Shown: piece after piece, positions 7,497 to 18,350 of the stretch
Numbering within the stretch: the stretch's first letter is position 1
Layout: each line of letters starts with the position of its first letter
Assembly (NCBI RefSeq): GCF_900102505.1
Contig: NZ_FMVT01000012.1
Coordinates: 43,758-107,757, forward strand
Length of the DNA: 64,000 bases
Direction of reading: 5' to 3'
From: Paracoccus tibetensis
GTDB taxonomy: Bacteria > Pseudomonadota > Alphaproteobacteria > Rhodobacterales > Rhodobacteraceae
Translations under genes and position numbers: made by a program
Notes under the pieces: model-generated
Seen by the model: the letters and a program-made list of their open reading frames with translations, nothing else
Told to the model about the DNA's origin: nothing
Database searches by the model: none

Positions 7497-9359
7497 ATGG
7501 CGGATCGGGAAGAGCGGATCGGCAGGTGGGTTTCGGGGGGCGCGCATGGCGCGCTGATCCTCTGGGCCGTGCTTGGCGGCGCGCTGTTCCGGCCGCAGCC
7601 GACGACGCCGGTGCGCAGCACGCAGGTCTCGACCATTTCGGGCGCCGAGTTCGAGGCGCTGGCCGCGGCCTCGCGCGGGGCGGGTCCCGTGGGGGCCGAG
7701 GCGACGGCCGTGGCGACGCTGCCCGCCCCCGCCGCCGACGAGGCGGCCGCGCCCCCCGCGGGCACGACCGCGCCGCAGTCGCAGGCCGCGGCCGAGCTGC
7801 CGCCGCCGGGCGACGCTGAAGCCGCGCCTGACCTGAGCGATTTTGGCGCGCAGGAGCCCGTCGCGGTGGCCAGCGAGCTTGCCCCGCCGCCCACGCCCCC
7901 CGCACCCGCCGCCGAGGCGCTGCCCTCTGCGCCGGTGGCCGAGGCCGCCCCGCAGCAGGCCACGGCGCCGGTGCTGGATGCGCCGATCCCGCCGCGCTCG
8001 GCGCTGGCGCTGGACGCATCGCCCCGCCCGGTGGAGCGCCCGGCCGACCTGGTCGCCGCGCGCGAGCGGCGCCTCGCGGAACGCGCCGCCGCCGAGGAGG
8101 CCGCGCGCCTTGCGGCCGAGGCGGCGACCCGCGCCGAAGCCGAACGCCAGGCCGCGGCCGAGGCCGCCGCCGCCGAGGCCGCGCGCCAGGCTGCGGCTGC
8201 CGCCGAGCGGGCCGAGGCGGAACGCCAGGCCGCCGCGCGCGCCGAGGCCGAGCAGCGCGCCGCCGCGGACCGCGCGGCCGAGGAGCGTCGTGCCGCCGAG
8301 GCCGCCGCCCGCGCCGAAGACGAACGCCGCGCGGCTGCTGCCCGCGCCGAGGAAGAACAGCGCGCCGCCGAGGCCCGTGCAGCTGACGAGCGCCGGGCCG
8401 CAGAAGCCGCGGCGGCCGCGGCCGAAGAACGCCGGGCGGCCGAGGCCGCCGCCCGCGCCGAGGAAGAGCGCCGTGCAGCCGCCGCTCGCGCCGAGGAGGA
8501 ACGTCTCGCCGCCGAGCGGCGGGCCGAGGAACAGCGCCGCGCCGCCGAGGCCGCCCGCGCCGAAGAGGAACGTCGCGCGGCCGCCGAGCGCGACGCCGAG
8601 GCGCGCCGGGCCGCGGCTGAGCGCGAGGAGGCCGAGCGCCGCGCCGCCGCCGCCCGCGCCGAGGAGGAACGCCGCGCTGCCGCCGAAGCCGCCGAACGTC
8701 AGGCCGCCGCCCGCGAGGCCGCCGAGCGGCAGGCGCTGGAGGACGCGCTGCGCGAGGCGCAGCAGGGACAGGCGGGCGCGGCAGGCACCGACACCGCCTC
8801 GACCGGGGACGCCTTCGGCGGCGACCGGCAGCGGATCGAGGGCGGCGACGGCGCTTCGGCCGGCCTCGACCCGCTGGCGGCGGCCCTGGCGGGCGCCCTG
8901 TCCGGCAGCGGCGGCGAGGCGGCTCCGGCGCCCGTGCCGGGTGACGTGATGCAGCTTGCGCCGGGGGTGGTCCGCCCTCTCCCGCCGCTTGACGAGGAGG
9001 CCGATGCGGGTGCCGCGGGCCGCCAGCTTCCGATGGGCGCGCCGCTGTCGCAGGCCGAGCGCGACGGGCTGCGCGTCGCCATCCAGGACTGCTGGAACGT
9101 CGGCGCACTGTCGGTCGAGGCGGCGCAGATGTCGGTCTCGGTCTCGTTCTCGCTCGGACCGGACGGGGTGCCGGAGCCGGGCAGCCTGCGCATCTCGGAC
9201 TTTCGCGGCGGCTCGGCCGGGGCGGCGCAGCAGGCTTTCGACGTCGCCCGCCGGGCGATCCTGATGTGCGGGAGCCGCGGCTTCGACCTGCCGGGCGCGA
9301 AATACGGCCGCTGGCGCGACGTCGATGTGACGTTCCGCCCGGACGGCATTGATTTCTGA
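7497..9359 (+). CDS. tolA: Tol-Pal system protein TolA
   Basis: Links the TolQR motor in the inner membrane to Pal/TolB at the outer membrane. A short cytoplasmic start is followed by one membrane span (about 12-31, VSGGAHGALILWAVLGGALF), an Ala/Pro-rich periplasmic stretch, a very long charged coiled-coil (about 185-425) made of repeats such as RAEEERRAAA, and a C-terminal TonB/TolA-like domain (about 515-620, with a conserved Cys pair in QDCWNVG and LMCGSRG). At 620 aa it is longer than enterobacterial TolA (about 420), mostly through the coiled-coil. It begins three bases after the tolR stop. Confidence 0.93.
   Translation: MADREERIGRWVSGGAHGALILWAVLGGALFRPQPTTPVRSTQVSTISGAEFEALAAASRGAGPVGAEATAVATLPAPAADEAAAPPAGTTAPQSQAAAELPPPGDAEAAPDLSDFGAQEPVAVASELAPPPTPPAPAAEALPSAPVAEAAPQQATAPVLDAPIPPRSALALDASPRPVERPADLVAARERRLAERAAAEEAARLAAEAATRAEAERQAAAEAAAAEAARQAAAAAERAEAERQAAARAEAEQRAAADRAAEERRAAEAAARAEDERRAAAARAEEEQRAAEARAADERRAAEAAAAAAEERRAAEAAARAEEERRAAAARAEEERLAAERRAEEQRRAAEAARAEEERRAAAERDAEARRAAAEREEAERRAAAARAEEERRAAAEAAERQAAAREAAERQALEDALREAQQGQAGAAGTDTASTGDAFGGDRQRIEGGDGASAGLDPLAAALAGALSGSGGEAAPAPVPGDVMQLAPGVVRPLPPLDEEADAGAAGRQLPMGAPLSQAERDGLRVAIQDCWNVGALSVEAAQMSVSVSFSLGPDGVPEPGSLRISDFRGGSAGAAQQAFDVARRAILMCGSRGFDLPGAKYGRWRDVDVTFRPDGIDF
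8050..8770 (+). repeat. degenerate repeats encoding the TolA coiled-coil
   Basis: This part of tolA is built from imperfect units of about 30-36 bp encoding variants of AARAEEERRAA. It is the low-complexity helical rod that spans the periplasm. Such DNA can vary in length by recombination and can mis-assemble from short reads. Confidence 0.75.
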
Positions 9360-9417
9360 CATGAAACGGCCACCGGCGCGGCTTCCGCCCGGCCCGCAGC
9401 TGAAGTAAGAGGACGCC

Positions 9418-10749
9418 ATGTTCGCCAAGCTGACCCTTGCCCCCGCCCTCGTCTCGGCTCTCGCGCTGAGCCTTGCGGGCGCGACCGCCCTGCCGGCCCT
9501 CGCGCAGGAGGGCCCGCTGCGGATCGAGATCACCGACGGCGTGGTTGAGCCAATGACCATCGCCATCCCGGCCTTCCACGGCGATGCCGAACTTGCCGCG
9601 CGCGTGCGGCAGGTCGTGGCCGACGACCTGACCGGCACCGGCCTCTTCCGCGAGATCCCGGCCGAGGCCCATATCGCCCGCCCCGCCAGCTTCACCGAGG
9701 CGGTCAGCTACGAGGACTGGCGCGCGGTCAATGCCCAAGGCCTCGTCTCGGCCGAGGTGACGCGGAACGGCGAGGACATCAGCGTGCGCTTCCGGCTGTT
9801 CGACGTCGTCTCGGGCCAGCCGCAGGGCGACGGGATGCAGTTCGACGCCCGTGCGACCGACTGGCGCCGGGCGGCGCACAAGATCGCGGACCAGATCTAT
9901 GCCCGGCTGACGGGCGAGCGGCCTTATTTCGACAGCCGCGTCGCCTTCGTGCAGGAGACGGGGCCGAAGAACGCCCGCATCAAGCGGATCGGCGTGATGG
10001 ACTATGACGGCGCGAACGTGCGCTGGATGACCGACAGCTCGTCGCTGGTGCTGGCCCCGCGCTTCTCGCCCGACGGGCGGCGGCTGCTTTATACCAGCTG
10101 GGACAGCGGCTTCCCGCAGATCCGCATGATGGACGTCGCCAGCGTCACCTCGCGCCCGGTCACGCAGGACGGCGCGACCATGGCCTTCTCGCCGACCTTC
10201 AGCCCCGACGGGCGCTGGATCGCCTATTCGCGCGAGCAGGGCGGCAACACCGACATCTGGCTGATGGACGCCGGCACCGGCGCGCAGCGTCCGCTGACGA
10301 ACGCCCCATCGATCGAGACCTCGCCAAGCTTCAGCCCCGATGGCAGCCGCATCGTCTTCGAAAGCGACCGTTCGGGCAGCCCGCAGCTCTACATCATGGG
10401 CCTCGACGGGGGCGAGCCGTCGCGGATCAGCTTCGGGGACGGGCGCTACGGCACGCCGGCCTGGTCGCCCAAGGGCGACATGATCGCCTTCACCAAGCGC
10501 ATCGGCGAACGCTTCCATATCGGCGTCATGCGCACCGACGGCTCGGGCGAGCGGACCCTGACGGAGTCGTTTCTTGACGAGGGTCCGACCTGGGCGCCCA
10601 ATGGCCGCGTGGTCATGTTCACCCGCGTGACCCCCGGCGGAACCGGCGCGCCCCGCCTGCATTCGGTAGACATCACGGGGCGCAACATGCGACCGCTGAA
10701 CCTGGATTTCGCCGCCTCGGACCCGTCCTGGGGCCCGCTGCTGCCATGA
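9418..10749 (+). CDS. tolB: Tol-Pal system beta-propeller protein TolB
   Basis: Periplasmic protein that shuttles between Pal and TolA. A Sec signal peptide (about 1-29, ending ALPALAQ) precedes a two-layer N-terminal domain and a six-bladed beta-propeller from about residue 190, recognised by repeats such as FSPDGRRLLYTSW, FSPDGRWIAYSR and FSPDGSRIVFESD. At 443 aa it has the family's normal length. The start at 9418 has AAGAGGA eight bases upstream. A 58-bp gap separates it from tolA, and pal follows after seven bases. Confidence 0.96.
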   Translation: MFAKLTLAPALVSALALSLAGATALPALAQEGPLRIEITDGVVEPMTIAIPAFHGDAELAARVRQVVADDLTGTGLFREIPAEAHIARPASFTEAVSYEDWRAVNAQGLVSAEVTRNGEDISVRFRLFDVVSGQPQGDGMQFDARATDWRRAAHKIADQIYARLTGERPYFDSRVAFVQETGPKNARIKRIGVMDYDGANVRWMTDSSSLVLAPRFSPDGRRLLYTSWDSGFPQIRMMDVASVTSRPVTQDGATMAFSPTFSPDGRWIAYSREQGGNTDIWLMDAGTGAQRPLTNAPSIETSPSFSPDGSRIVFESDRSGSPQLYIMGLDGGEPSRISFGDGRYGTPAWSPKGDMIAFTKRIGERFHIGVMRTDGSGERTLTESFLDEGPTWAPNGRVVMFTRVTPGGTGAPRLHSVDITGRNMRPLNLDFAASDPSWGPLLP

Positions 10750-10756
10750 GGATGAC

Positions 10757-11290
10757 ATGACCCACGCCCTGACCAAGCCCGCCCTTCTGGCCTGCCTGCT
10801 GGGCCTTGCCGCCTGCGCCCAGCCTGCCCCGCCGCCGCCGGTGATCGATCCCTATGCTCAGACCGGCGCCGGCGCCGTCTACCAGGGCAACCTGCCCGGC
10901 GGCGTGCTGGGGGCCGAGGCGACCGCGCAGTATTTCCGCGGGCAGGTCGGCGACACCGTCCTCTTCGCCGCCGAGCAGACCGCGCTGACGCCCGAGGCCC
11001 GCAGCATTCTGACCCGGCAGGCGCAGTGGCTGAACCAGCACGCGAACTTCACCGCCGTGGTGCAAGGCCATGCCGAGGAAACGGGCACGCGCGAATACAA
11101 CCTCGCGCTCGGTGCCCGCAGGGCGAGCGCGGTGCAGGAATACCTGGTCGCGCAGGGCGTCGCCCCCGGCCGCATCCGCACCCTCAGCTTCGGCAAGGAG
11201 CGCCCGGCCGAGACCTGCTCGGACGAAAGCTGCTACGCCCGCAACCGCCGCGCCGTCACCGTCGTCAGCGACAGCGGGGCCGGCCTGTGA
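10757..11290 (+). CDS. pal: peptidoglycan-associated lipoprotein Pal
   Basis: Outer-membrane lipoprotein that anchors the envelope to peptidoglycan and works with Tol at the division site. The lipobox LGLAAC ends at Cys20, which becomes the lipidated residue. After a Pro-rich linker, an OmpA-like peptidoglycan-binding domain occupies about residues 65-172, with NLALGARRASAVQEYL and GRIRTLSFGKERP. Length 177 aa is normal. Its stop codon overlaps the GTG start of cpoB by four bases. Confidence 0.96.
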   Translation: MTHALTKPALLACLLGLAACAQPAPPPPVIDPYAQTGAGAVYQGNLPGGVLGAEATAQYFRGQVGDTVLFAAEQTALTPEARSILTRQAQWLNQHANFTAVVQGHAEETGTREYNLALGARRASAVQEYLVAQGVAPGRIRTLSFGKERPAETCSDESCYARNRRAVTVVSDSGAGL

Positions 11291-12213
11291 TCCGCAGCGC
11301 GGCCCTCGCTTCGCTGCTGGCGCTCGGCCTTGCCGGCCTTCCCGCGCCGCTGACGGCGCAGGAGCCGGCCGGCACCACCGTCGCGGACATGCGCGCGCAG
11401 CTGGCCGAGGTCCGCACGCAATTGCAGCAGCTTCGGGCCGAGCTGGTCGCATCGGGTCCGGCGGGCTTTCAGGCCGTCGGCGGCGATGCGGCCATCGACC
11501 GGATGAACGCGATGGAAGCGCGGCTGATGCAGCTGACCGACCAGGCCGAGCGGCTGCAGAACCGCATCAGCCGCATCGCGACGGACAGCGAGCGGCGCCT
11601 GTCGGATCTCGAGTTCCGGCTCTGCGAGATGGACGAGAGCTGCGATCTGAGCGCGCTGACCGTCCCCGCCCGCAGCGCCGACTCCGCGCCCGAACTGGCG
11701 CCCTCGGCCCCGGCCGTCGCCATTGACCCGCGCCCGGGCACCGCCGCCACCGCCGCCGAGCAGACCGATTTCGACGCCGCGCGTCAGGCGCTGGACGCTG
11801 GCGACAACCTGCGCGCGGCCGAGATGTTCGCCGCCGTGGCCGAGACCCATGCTGGCGGGCCGCTGACGGCCGAGGCGCTGTTCCTGCGCGGCACCGCGCT
11901 CGACCGGGCCGGCCAGCCGCGCCAGGCGGCCGCGGCCTGGCTCGAGGGCTTCTCGGCCGACCCTGACGGCCCCCGCGCCGGCGAGAGCCTTCTGGGCATC
12001 GCGGGCGTCATCGAGTCCCAGGGCGACGCCACTGCCGCCTGCCTCTATCTGTCCGAGATCGCCGCGCGCTTTCCCGGCACGCCCCCTGCCGCCGAGGCCG
12101 AGCAGCGCGTGATGCGCCTCGGCTGCGGGGTGAACGATCTCGGCGCGCTCGACCCGCTTCTGGACCCGAACCTCGACCCCGAGGCCGCGGCGGACCTGGC
12201 CGAGCACGATTGA
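11287..12213 (+). CDS. cpoB: Tol-Pal associated periplasmic TPR protein CpoB (YbgF)
   Basis: CpoB couples peptidoglycan synthesis by PBP1B to Tol-driven outer-membrane constriction in E. coli. The most likely start is GTG 11287, inside the pal stop (GTGA), giving a clear signal peptide (AALASLLALGLAGLPAPL, cleavage near TAQ) and 308 aa. A short coiled-coil that drives trimerisation follows (MRAQLAEVRTQLQQLRAEL, about 32-50, and a second segment to about 125). Tetratricopeptide-like repeats fill about residues 160-300 (FDAARQALDAGDNLRAAEMF, ADPDGPRAGESLLG). Position at the end of the tol-pal cluster agrees with the assignment. Confidence 0.9.
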   Translation: MIRSAALASLLALGLAGLPAPLTAQEPAGTTVADMRAQLAEVRTQLQQLRAELVASGPAGFQAVGGDAAIDRMNAMEARLMQLTDQAERLQNRISRIATDSERRLSDLEFRLCEMDESCDLSALTVPARSADSAPELAPSAPAVAIDPRPGTAATAAEQTDFDAARQALDAGDNLRAAEMFAAVAETHAGGPLTAEALFLRGTALDRAGQPRQAAAAWLEGFSADPDGPRAGESLLGIAGVIESQGDATAACLYLSEIAARFPGTPPAAEAEQRVMRLGCGVNDLGALDPLLDPNLDPEAAADLAEHD

Positions 12214-12223
12214 GACCGCCGCG

Positions 12224-13456
12224 ATGACCAGCCCCTCCGATCCCGTCGGCCGCATCCGCGCCGCGCTGGACCGGCTTGCGGGCGACATGCCCGCGCTCGG
12301 CCTTGCGGTCTCGGGCGGCGGGGATTCGGTGGCGCTGATGCAGGTGGCCGCGGAATGGGCGCAGGGCCGGCGCATCATGATCGCCACGGTGGATCACGGC
12401 CTGCGCGCAGGCAGCGCGGCCGAGGCGCAGCAGGTCGCGCGGCAGGCGCGGATGCTTGGGCTGCCGCACGCGATCCTGCTGTGGCGCCGGGACACCGAGG
12501 CCGGCAACCTGATGGCGCAGGCGCGGGACGCGCGGCTGCGGCTGCTGTCGGGCTGGGCCGTCCGCAACGAGCTTCCGGCCGTCGCGCTCGGCCATACCTC
12601 GGACGACATGGCCGAGACGCTGCTGATGCGCCTTGGCCGCGGGGCCGGCATCGACGGGCTGGCCGGCATGGCCCCCTGGCGCGACGCCTTCGGGATGCGC
12701 TGGCTGCGCCCCATGCTGGGGGTGGACCGGGCCGCGCTGCGCGCCTGGCTGACCGAGCGCGGCATCGACTGGATCGACGATCCCTCGAACGAGAACACCG
12801 ACTTCGAGCGCGTACGCACCCGTCAGGCGATGGCCGCGCTCGGCCTCGATGCCGCGGCGCTGGCGGCCTCGGCCCGCCACTTGGCCGAGGCGCGCGACGC
12901 GCTGTCGGCCTATGCCCTGCACATCGCCCGCGATGCCGAGGCCGACCGCGGCAGCCTGGTGATCGACCGCTCGGCCCTGCGCGAGGCCCCGCCCGAGATC
13001 CGCCGCCGCCTTCTGGTCGCGGCCTGCCGGTGGGTCACCGGCGCCGACTACCCGCCGCGCCGCGCGACGCTGGTCCATGCGCTGGAGGCGGTGATGACCG
13101 GCGGGCGGGTGACGCTGGACGGAACGATGATCACCCATGACGGCGGCCGGCTGCGGATCGCGCGCGAGGCCGCCGCGGCGCAGCGCAGCCCGGCGACGAC
13201 CGGCGTCATCTGGGACCGCCGCTGGCGAATCGAGGGGCTGCCCCACGCGACGCACATCGCGGCGGCCGGCCCCGAGGCGCTGTCGCGGCTGCGCTGGCGC
13301 GACAGCGGCCTCAGCCGCGACGAGGCCGCGGCAAGTCCTGGGATCTGGGGCGGAACCCGCCTTCTGGCCGCCCCGGTGCTGGAAGAGGCCCCCGGCCTGC
13401 GTGCCGAGCCGCTGCGCGACGCGGCAGATTTCCGCAGGCTCGTGAAGGCGCATTGA
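12224..13456 (+). CDS. tilS: tRNA(Ile)-lysidine synthase TilS
   Basis: Modifies the wobble cytidine of the tRNA-Ile with CAU anticodon to lysidine, changing its identity from methionine to isoleucine. The PP-loop SGGGDSVALM is at residues 30-39, followed by the conserved ATVDHGLR and GHTSDDMAETLLMRL. The C-terminal part is more divergent, as is usual in alphaproteobacteria. Length 410 aa is normal. It begins ten bases after the cpoB stop and is followed by ftsH, an arrangement common in this group. Confidence 0.93.
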   Translation: MTSPSDPVGRIRAALDRLAGDMPALGLAVSGGGDSVALMQVAAEWAQGRRIMIATVDHGLRAGSAAEAQQVARQARMLGLPHAILLWRRDTEAGNLMAQARDARLRLLSGWAVRNELPAVALGHTSDDMAETLLMRLGRGAGIDGLAGMAPWRDAFGMRWLRPMLGVDRAALRAWLTERGIDWIDDPSNENTDFERVRTRQAMAALGLDAAALAASARHLAEARDALSAYALHIARDAEADRGSLVIDRSALREAPPEIRRRLLVAACRWVTGADYPPRRATLVHALEAVMTGGRVTLDGTMITHDGGRLRIAREAAAAQRSPATTGVIWDRRWRIEGLPHATHIAAAGPEALSRLRWRDSGLSRDEAAASPGIWGGTRLLAAPVLEEAPGLRAEPLRDAADFRRLVKAH

Positions 13457-13480
13457 ACCTTTGCCGAATATCCCTATTTT
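13453..13480 (+). promoter_or_regulatory. putative ftsH promoter overlapping the tilS stop
   Basis: TTGAAC (13453-13458), 16 bases, then TATTTT (13475-13480) lie 34 bp before the ftsH start; the -35 overlaps the last codon of tilS. The stretch is visibly AT-richer than its surroundings. Inference from sequence only. Confidence 0.45.
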
Positions 13481-13513
13481 CAAGCCATATCTCACCCGCT
13501 GGAGGAGCCTCTT

Positions 13514-15406
<1,893 letters not shown>

Positions 15407-15425
15407 GCAGCCCCTCAAAGCCTTC

Positions 15426-15460
15426 AAGAAGCCCCGGCCTACGCCGGGGCTTCTTCGTTT
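15426..15460 (+). terminator. intrinsic terminator after ftsH
   Basis: A perfect 13-bp stem (15426-15438 with 15443-15455) and a four-base loop, followed by a T-rich run to 15462, sits 20 bp after the ftsH stop. It is the clearest rho-independent terminator in the window. Confidence 0.88.
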
Positions 15461-15510
15461 TCCGGCATCTCGCGGCGGGCGGCGCCTTGTCGCCACACCT
15501 TCCGCTGCCG

Positions 15511-15528
15511 GATTGGCCTGCGCCAATC
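15511..15528. promoter_or_regulatory. inverted repeat upstream of the MarR-type gene
   Basis: GATTGGC-ctgc-GCCAATC, seven-bp perfect arms and a four-base spacer, lies about 50 bp before the regulator gene. The position and symmetry fit an operator for a dimeric MarR protein controlling its own gene, but binding is not shown. Confidence 0.35.
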
Positions 15529-15568
15529 TCTTTCACCAAGGGTTGCAAGGCTTTCGCGCGCTCACTAG

Positions 15569-16024
15569 ATGCGGGACATGGACAGCCGCCAGAACATGTT
15601 CGACAAGATGCTGTGCTTCGACATCTACGCGGCCAATCTGGCATTTGGGCGCCTCTACAAGCCGATGCTCGACCAGCTGAGCCTCACCTATCCGCAGCTT
15701 CTGGTCCTCCTCTGCCTCTGGGCCGAGGATGGCCGCAGCGTCGGCGGTCTCGGCCTCGCCCTCAGCCTCGACAGCAGCACCTTGACGCCAATGCTGAAGC
15801 GGCTCGAGACGCAGGGCCTCCTGGTCCGCAAGCGCGACCATGAGGACGAGCGGCGGGTGATCGTCTCGCTCACGGACAAGGGGCGGGCGCTGCAGGCCCC
15901 GGCGGCCGACGTCCTGCACTGCACCGCGCGCAGCGTCGGCTTTGACGAGGACGAGCGCGCACTCCTGCACGAGATGCTGCTGCGCCTGCGCCAGAACCTC
16001 ATGGCGGCGACCGCGGCGGGCTAG
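15569..16024 (+). CDS. MarR/OhrR-family transcriptional regulator
   Basis: A winged-helix repressor of the MarR family. The N-terminal block [20 protein letters not shown] followed by [15 protein letters not shown] closely follows OhrR, the organic-hydroperoxide sensor, including the reactive cysteine of the LCF motif (Cys16 from ATG 15569, Cys13 from ATG 15578). The DNA-binding helix region is [20 protein letters not shown] and the wing [16 protein letters not shown]. Either ATG, 15569 or 15578, could be the start; neither has a strong ribosome-binding site. No ohr gene lies beside it, which is unusual for OhrR, so its target is elsewhere or it senses something else. An inverted repeat upstream may be its operator. 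Confidence 0.85.
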   Translation: MRDMDSRQNMFDKMLCFDIYAANLAFGRLYKPMLDQLSLTYPQLLVLLCLWAEDGRSVGGLGLALSLDSSTLTPMLKRLETQGLLVRKRDHEDERRVIVSLTDKGRALQAPAADVLHCTARSVGFDEDERALLHEMLLRLRQNLMAATAAG

Positions 16025-16053
16025 GCCCTTGCGATCGGGCGCTTTCCCGTGCA

Positions 16054-16365
16054 ATGGCTCGCGCCATGAAGCCGATCGACCAGATCCCCGACATGCCCGC
16101 GCTCCGCGTCGAGATCGACGCCCTGGACCGCCAGATCATCCTGCTGCTCGCCCGCCGCCGCGACCTCATCGCCAGGGCCGCGCAGATCAAGGCCGGCAAC
16201 GGCTGGCCCGCCCGCATCGACGCCCGCGTCGAGGAAGTCATCGCGAACGCGCGCCGACATGCCGCCGCGGAAGGACTGGACCCGGAGCTGATCGGCGCGA
16301 TCTGGCGCCAGCTGGTCGAGGCGGCCATCGCGCAGGAAGAACGTCACCTGAAGGAGCAGGAATGA
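16054..16365 (+). CDS. chorismate mutase (AroQ class)
   Basis: A small all-helical AroQ-type protein of 103 aa that would convert chorismate to prephenate for phenylalanine and tyrosine synthesis. The pattern [20 protein letters not shown] near the N-terminus, then [18 protein letters not shown] and [14 protein letters not shown], matches the stand-alone chorismate mutases of alphaproteobacteria. Two starts are possible, ATG 16054 and ATG 16066 ([10 protein letters not shown]); neither has a convincing Shine-Dalgarno sequence. The stop overlaps folD by four bases, so the pair is translationally coupled. A salicylate-type lyase of the same fold is possible but no isochorismate gene is near. 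Confidence 0.85.
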   Translation: MARAMKPIDQIPDMPALRVEIDALDRQIILLLARRRDLIARAAQIKAGNGWPARIDARVEEVIANARRHAAAEGLDPELIGAIWRQLVEAAIAQEERHLKEQE

Positions 16366-17237
16366 GCGCCGAGATCATCGACGGCAAGGCCTCCGCGGCC
16401 CGCCTGCGCGCCCGCATCGCCGAGGACGTGCGGGCGCTTGCCGCACGGGGCATCACGCCGGGCCTTGCCGTGGTGCTGGTCGGCGAGGACCCGGCCAGCG
16501 AGGTCTATGTCCGCTCCAAGGGCCGGATGACGCGCGAGGTCGGCATGACCTCCTTCGAGCATCGCCTGCCCGCCGACACGCCCGAGGACGCGCTTCTGGC
16601 GCTCATCGCGCAGCTGAACGCGGACCCGGCCGTCAACGGCATCCTCGTCCAGCTGCCCCTGCCCCGCCACATGGACGAGGCCGCGGTCATCAACGCCATC
16701 GCGCCGGAGAAGGACGTGGACGGCTTCCACGTGATCAATGCCGGCCGCCTCGCCACCGGGCAGACGGCGATGGTCCCCTGCACCCCGCTCGGCTGCCTGA
16801 TGCTGCTCAGGGACCGCCTCGGCCCGCTCGCCGGCAAGCGCGCGGTGGTCATCGGCCGCAGCAACATCGTCGGCAAGCCGATGGCGCAGCTTCTGCTGCG
16901 CGACAGCGCCACTGTCACCATCGCCCATTCCCGCACGGCGGACCTGCCCGCCCTCTGCCGCGAGGCCGAGATCCTGATCGCCGCCGTCGGCCGCCCCTTT
17001 TTCGTGCAGGGCGACTGGATCCGCCCCGGCGCGACGGTGATCGATGTCGGCATCAACCGCACGGAAGACGGCCTCGTCGGCGATGTCGATTTCGTCGCCG
17101 CGCGCCAGCGCGCCGGCGCCATCACCCCGGTCCCCGGAGGTGTCGGCCCGATGACCATCGCGTGCCTTCTGGCCAACACCCTCACGGCCGCGGCCAGAAC
17201 CCACGGCCTGCCCGACCCCGAGGGCCTCACCCTCTAG
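16362..17237 (+). CDS. folD: bifunctional methylene-THF dehydrogenase / methenyl-THF cyclohydrolase FolD
   Basis: Interconverts 5,10-methylene-, methenyl- and 10-formyl-tetrahydrofolate using NADP, feeding purine and formyl-Met synthesis. Conserved blocks are VYVRSKGRM (the catalytic Lys of the YxxxK-type motif), [34 protein letters not shown], the nucleotide-binding [17 protein letters not shown] and the C-terminal [19 protein letters not shown] 16362 gives 291 aa, normal for the family, and lies in the chorismate mutase stop. It also connects functionally with purU (29964-30848), which acts on the 10-formyl-THF made here. Confidence 0.96.
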   Translation: MSAEIIDGKASAARLRARIAEDVRALAARGITPGLAVVLVGEDPASEVYVRSKGRMTREVGMTSFEHRLPADTPEDALLALIAQLNADPAVNGILVQLPLPRHMDEAAVINAIAPEKDVDGFHVINAGRLATGQTAMVPCTPLGCLMLLRDRLGPLAGKRAVVIGRSNIVGKPMAQLLLRDSATVTIAHSRTADLPALCREAEILIAAVGRPFFVQGDWIRPGATVIDVGINRTEDGLVGDVDFVAARQRAGAITPVPGGVGPMTIACLLANTLTAAARTHGLPDPEGLTL

Positions 17238-17302
17238 CCCATCTTCTGTGTGCAAATATCCCGGGGGAGGCGCCGCAGGCGCCCGGGGGCAGCGCCCCCG
17301 TC
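17238..17302 (-). repeat. 3'-end repeat, copy A (after ruvB)
   Basis: Copy A of a repeat found three times here. Its core on this strand reads CCCATCTTCTGTGTGCAAAT and is followed by two GC-rich hairpins (GGCGCC-gca-GGCGCC, and a seven-bp stem at 17284-17290 with 17294-17300). It lies between the convergent folD and ruvB genes, 16 bp after the ruvB stop when read on the minus strand. The hairpins may terminate transcription from both sides. Confidence 0.75.
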
Positions 17303-17318
17303 CCGCGCCGCCGCAAGC

Positions 17319-18350
17319 TCAGCCCTCGAACAGCATGCCCTGCGAGGGTTGCACCGGCGCCTCCAGCCCCAGATGCCGCCAGGCCCGCTGCGCAAGCTGC
17401 CGCCCGCGCGGGGTCCGCGCGATCAGCCCCTGCTGCAAGAGGTAAGGCTCGATCACCTCCTCGATCGCATCGCGGCTCTCCGACAGCGCCGCCGCCAGCG
17501 TCTCGACCCCGACCGGCCCGCCGCCGTAATGCTCGGCCATCAGCGACAGATACCGCCGGTCCGCGCCGTCGAGCCCCAGATCGTCCACCCCGAGCCGCGT
17601 CAGCGCCATGTCGGCAAGCGCCCGCGTCAGCCGCCCGTCGCCCTCCACCAGCGCGAAATCCACCACCCGCCGCAAGAGCCGCCCCGCGATCCGCGGCGTG
17701 CCGCGCGAGCGGCGGGCGATCTCCCACGTCCCCTCCGGCTCGGCTGCGATCCCCATCAGCCGCGCGCCGCGCTGCACGATCAGGTCCAGCTCGGCGATCT
17801 CGTAGAACTGCAGCCGGGTCGGGATGCCGAAGCGGTCGCGCAGCGGCGTCGTCAGCAGCCCGAGCCGCGTCGTCGCCCCGACCAGGGTAAAGGGTTGCAG
17901 CTCGATCCTGACGGTGCGCGCGGCCGGCCCCTCGCCGATCACCAGGTCCAGCTCGAAATCCTCCATCGCCGGATAGAGCACCTCCTCCACCGCCGGGTTC
18001 ATCCGGTGGATCTCGTCGATGAACAGCACGTCCCGCGCCTCGAGATTGGTCAGGATCGCCGCCAGGTCCCCGGCCCGCGCGATCACCGGCCCCGAGGTCA
18101 TCCGGAAGTTCACGCCCAACTCGCGCGCCATGATCTGCGCCAGCGTGGTCTTGCCGAGGCCGGGCGGGCCGTAGAACAGCGTGTGGTCCATCGCTTTGCC
18201 GCGCATCTTCGCGCTTTCGATGAAGACCCGCAGGTTGGCCCGCGCCTCGGCCTGGCCGACGAATTCCGACAGGCCCTGAGGGCGCAGTGCGCGGTCCTCG
18301 GCCTCGTCCTCCATCTTGGCGCCGCGCAGCACCGGGTCGGGCTGGCTCAT
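17319..18350 (-). CDS. ruvB: Holliday junction branch migration helicase RuvB
   Basis: Hexameric AAA+ motor that drives branch migration on RuvA-bound Holliday junctions. Walker A is [14 protein letters not shown] (about residues 59-72), Walker B FIDEIHRM, sensor 1 [19 protein letters not shown], and the C-terminal winged helix covers about 260-330 ([31 protein letters not shown]). Length 343 aa is normal. Its start overlaps the htpX stop by four bases, so it is translated with htpX rather than directly after ruvA. It ends facing folD, with repeat copy A between. Confidence 0.97.
   Translation of the reverse strand: MSQPDPVLRGAKMEDEAEDRALRPQGLSEFVGQAEARANLRVFIESAKMRGKAMDHTLFYGPPGLGKTTLAQIMARELGVNFRMTSGPVIARAGDLAAILTNLEARDVLFIDEIHRMNPAVEEVLYPAMEDFELDLVIGEGPAARTVRIELQPFTLVGATTRLGLLTTPLRDRFGIPTRLQFYEIAELDLIVQRGARLMGIAAEPEGTWEIARRSRGTPRIAGRLLRRVVDFALVEGDGRLTRALADMALTRLGVDDLGLDGADRRYLSLMAEHYGGGPVGVETLAAALSESRDAIEEVIEPYLLQQGLIARTPRGRQLAQRAWRHLGLEAPVQPSQGMLFEG

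Noticed and set aside
8050..8770. Minisatellite or mobile repeat in tolA
   Set aside because: The repeats are explained by the heptad structure of the coiled-coil protein; units are too diverged for recent duplication.
7459..10776. 1105-aa minus-strand frame opposite tolA-tolB
   Set aside because: Low-complexity Arg/Pro/Ala translation from the repetitive tolA coiled-coil DNA.
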